DNA from: Mycolicibacterium agri
Lineage (GTDB): Bacteria; Actinomycetota; Actinomycetes; Mycobacteriales; Mycobacteriaceae
Assembly: GCF_002553505.1 (NCBI RefSeq)
Contig: NZ_PDCP01000002.1
Span: forward strand, 62,001 to 126,000
Direction: 5' to 3'
DNA: 64,000 bases
The first letter of the stretch is position 1, and each line of letters starts with the position of its first letter. Made by a program: the position numbers and the translations under genes. The notes under the pieces were generated by a model. That model was not told the origin of the DNA. It did not search any database and was given only the letters and a program-made list of their open reading frames with translations. Below are positions 62,033 through 64,000 of this stretch, piece by piece.

Positions 62033-63724
62033 GTGCGGGTAAATGCAGCGCCCGACACCCAGGCTTTACGGAGCTGGCAGCGTCGGGCATTGGTGCGGTA
62101 CCTTGCCGCCAAGCCACGCGATTTCTTGGCCGTGGCCACCCCGGGATCGGGCAAAACGACGTTTGCCCTGCGCGTCGCCGGGGAGCTGCTGGCCGACGGC
62201 GTCGTCGAGCAGATCACCGTCGTGGTGCCCACCGAACACCTCAAGACCCAATGGGCGTTGGCGGCCGCGCGGCACGGTATCGCGCTCGACCCGAAGTTCT
62301 CCAATTCCGCCGCGCACACGTCGTCGGAGTATCACGGCGTGGTGGTGACCTACGCCCAGGTCGCCAGCCACCCGACGCGGCACCGGGTGCGCACCGAGAA
62401 CCGCCGCACGCTGGTGGTGTTCGACGAGATTCACCACGGCGGCGACGCGAAGACCTGGGGTGAGGCTATCCGCGAGGCGTTCGACGACGCGACGCGACGG
62501 CTGGCGCTGACCGGCACCCCGTTCCGCAGCGACGACGCGCCGATTCCCTTCGTCACGTATGCGCCCGACGCAGACGGGCTGATGCGCTCGCAGGCCGATC
62601 ACACCTACGGCTACGCCGACGCGCTGGCCGACGGCGTGGTCCGTCCTGTGGTGTTTCTGGCCTACTCCGGCGAGGCGCGATGGCGCACGAGCGCGGGCGA
62701 GGAGCACGCCGCCCGGCTCGGGGAACCGCTGAACGCCGAGCAGACGGCGCGCGCGTGGCGCACGGTGCTCGACGCGAAGGGCGAATGGATCCCGGCGGTG
62801 CTGCAGGCCGCCGACAAGCGCCTCACGCAGTTGCGCAACGGCGGCGTGCCCGACGCGGGCGCCATGGTCATCGCCTCGGACCAGAAGGCCGCACGGGCGT
62901 ATGCCGCTGTGCTGACCCGGATTACCGGTGAGACCCCGACGGTGGTGCTGTCCGACGACCCCGGCTCGTCGGCGCGCATCGCCGAGTACTCGGCGGGCAC
63001 CAGCCGGTGGCTGGTCGCTGTGCGCATGGTGTCCGAGGGTGTCGACGTGCCGCGGCTGACCGTCGGCGTCTATGCCACCAGCGCGTCGACGCCGCTGTTC
63101 TTCGCCCAAGCGATCGGCCGGTTCGTCCGGGCGCGGCGGCCGGGCGAGATCGCGAGCATCTTCCTGCCGTCGGTGCCGACGCTGCTCGACCTGGCCAGCC
63201 AGCTGGAAGCCCAACGCGACCACGTGCTGGGCAAGCCGCACCGAGAGTCGCAGGGCTTCGACGACGACGCGCTGCAGGACGCGGCGCGCAAGAAGTCCGA
63301 GCCCGACGAGGACAAGGGCTTCGAATCACTGGGCGCCGACGCCGAATTGGACCAGGTGATCTTCGACGGCTCGTCGTTCGGCACCGCGACACCGGCAGGC
63401 AGTGAGGAAGAGGCCGACTATCTTGGCATCCCCGGCCTGCTCGACCCCGAGCAGATGCGAGACCTGTTGCGGCGCAGGCAAGAAGAACAGATCAACAAGC
63501 GCACGGCGTCGGGTGAGGTGCCGCGGCCGTCGACCCACTCACAGTTGCGGGAACTGCGCCGCGAGCTCAACACGCTGGTGTCGGTCGCCCACCACCGCAC
63601 CGGCAAGCCGCACGGCTGGATTCACAACGAGCTGCGCCGGATCTGCGGCGGCCCGCCGATTGCGGCCGCGACGACCGAGCAGCTGAAGGCACGCATCGAG
63701 GCGGTCAGGCAGTTGCGCGCCTAG
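62033..63724 (+). CDS. Superfamily 2 DEAD/DEAH-box helicase
   Basis: A 563-residue SF2 helicase: Q-like SWQRRALVRYLA, Walker A ATPGSGKTTFA, motif II VVFDEIHHG (DEIH), motif III LTGTPFRSD, motif V VRMVSEGVDVPRL and motif VI AIGRFVRARRPGE. The C-terminal 150 residues are acidic then basic, ending in a helical RELNTLVSVAHHRTGKPHGW region. The GTG at 62033 is supported by GAGGAG six bases before. Presumed role in DNA repair or RNA metabolism. An IS481-type element begins one base after its stop. Confidence 0.9.
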   Translation: MRVNAAPDTQALRSWQRRALVRYLAAKPRDFLAVATPGSGKTTFALRVAGELLADGVVEQITVVVPTEHLKTQWALAAARHGIALDPKFSNSAAHTSSEYHGVVVTYAQVASHPTRHRVRTENRRTLVVFDEIHHGGDAKTWGEAIREAFDDATRRLALTGTPFRSDDAPIPFVTYAPDADGLMRSQADHTYGYADALADGVVRPVVFLAYSGEARWRTSAGEEHAARLGEPLNAEQTARAWRTVLDAKGEWIPAVLQAADKRLTQLRNGGVPDAGAMVIASDQKAARAYAAVLTRITGETPTVVLSDDPGSSARIAEYSAGTSRWLVAVRMVSEGVDVPRLTVGVYATSASTPLFFAQAIGRFVRARRPGEIASIFLPSVPTLLDLASQLEAQRDHVLGKPHRESQGFDDDALQDAARKKSEPDEDKGFESLGADAELDQVIFDGSSFGTATPAGSEEEADYLGIPGLLDPEQMRDLLRRRQEEQINKRTASGEVPRPSTHSQLRELRRELNTLVSVAHHRTGKPHGWIHNELRRICGGPPIAAATTEQLKARIEAVRQLRA

Positions 63725-63772
63725 CTGTACTGGGACAGGACGTTGGTAGCAGGCGTGTTGGCTTGATGTGAG

Positions 63773-63828
63773 GAGAACCTCCGGGTGGGGTGTGGCTTGT
63801 CTAGGTCCACCACCGTCCGGAGGTTCTC
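63773..63828 (+). other. Leader hairpin sequestering the transposase ribosome-binding site
   Basis: GAGAACCTCCGG (63773-63784) is perfectly complementary to CCGGAGGTTCTC (63817-63828), which contains the GGAGG directly before the GTG start. Transcripts entering from the helicase would fold this and hide the ribosome-binding site. Confidence 0.7.
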
Positions 63829-64000
63829 GTGTCCCACCGTAATGCCCGTACGACGTTTCACGGCCGCCTGCTGATGGTGCACCGGTATCAGGCTGGTTGG
63901 CCCAAAGCCCACATCGCGAAAGCGATGGGGGTCTCGCGTAAATGCGTCCACACCTGGATCAGCCGTTTTGAGACCGAGGGTGAAGACGGTCTTCACGACC
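63829..64000 (+). CDS. IS481-family transposase, N-terminal fragment
   Basis: Only 57 codons are visible. The translated start, SHRNARTTFHGRLLMVHRYQ then GWPKAHIAKAMGVSRKCVHT, is the N-terminal helix-turn-helix of IS481-type DDE transposases. GTG start with GGAGG upstream inside a hairpin. Whether the gene is intact cannot be judged from this window. Confidence 0.85.
   Translation, partial: MSHRNARTTFHGRLLMVHRYQAGWPKAHIAKAMGVSRKCVHTWISRFETEGEDGLHD

Larger units (their letters stand above)
63726..64000 (+). mobile_element. IS481-type insertion sequence, right part beyond window
   Basis: The visible left end begins TGTACTGGGACAGG, the form of terminal repeat expected for IS481 (5' TGT). It contains a 12-bp inverted repeat in the leader and the start of a transposase gene. 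The right end and target duplication lie outside the window. It abuts the helicase stop codon by one base. Confidence 0.8.

Noticed and set aside
63721..63996. Minus-strand gene at the right edge
   Set aside because: Shadow of the IS481-type leader and transposase start, which have a ribosome-binding site and a recognisable helix-turn-helix.

Overview
The window is GC-rich actinobacterial DNA, and several genes point to a mycobacterium, most likely an environmental fast grower (Mycolicibacterium type). Markers are a GroEL2-type chaperonin with the GGMDF tail under two CIRCE boxes, a dihydrolipoyl dehydrogenase that I recall as near-identical in layout to M. tuberculosis LpdC, an EspC-family ESX partner protein, F420/LLM and DinB (mycothiol-type) enzymes, and a PE-PPE-domain secreted hydrolase. 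Comparisons with M. tuberculosis are from memory, not from a search. No tRNA, rRNA or CRISPR array was recognised, and no gene-free stretch exceeds 300 bases.

Region 1 (1-29178) is a dense catabolic island. It holds three separate TctC-TctB-TctA tripartite tricarboxylate transporters (the first cut by the left edge), two class III CoA-transferases, an acyl-CoA dehydrogenase, an enoyl-CoA hydratase, a MaoC hydratase, an HMG-CoA-lyase-like enzyme, fumarylacetoacetase-like, cyclase and carboxymuconolactone-decarboxylase-like proteins, two Zn alcohol dehydrogenases, four SDRs, a 2-hydroxyacid dehydrogenase, an LLM oxidoreductase, an MFS carrier, and a glutaredoxin-DinB fusion next to a thioredoxin. 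The logic is import of one or more carboxylates, CoA activation, beta-oxidation-like steps and retro-aldol/Claisen cleavage. Every promoter-bearing gap up to 20 kb carries a version of one 13-bp operator, GGACTAAATGTCC, which ties the island into a single predicted regulon. Its regulator is not in the window.

Region 2 (29209-47313) is more chromosome-like: lpd and small membrane proteins, a MoxR/VWA plus CoxS-CoxL-CoxM set of the form II type, a prolyl oligopeptidase, a three-gene ESX cassette (EspC-like partner, large protein with a glycine-zipper tail, small membrane protein) that I read as a possible secreted effector with an immunity protein, an EchA2-like crotonase, an aldehyde dehydrogenase, a PAP2 phosphatase and a DinB protein.

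Region 3 (47344-64000) holds an ArsR/SRPBCC pair, a broken LuxR-type regulator, two small secreted proteins, a D-aminoacylase-type amidohydrolase, a DUF559-type nuclease-like gene flanked by 59-bp direct repeats, groEL2 with a divergent acyl-CoA synthetase, a TetR/SDR pair with a clear palindromic operator, a cupin, a PE-PPE-domain protein, a superfamily 2 helicase and the start of an IS481-type insertion sequence that runs off the right edge.
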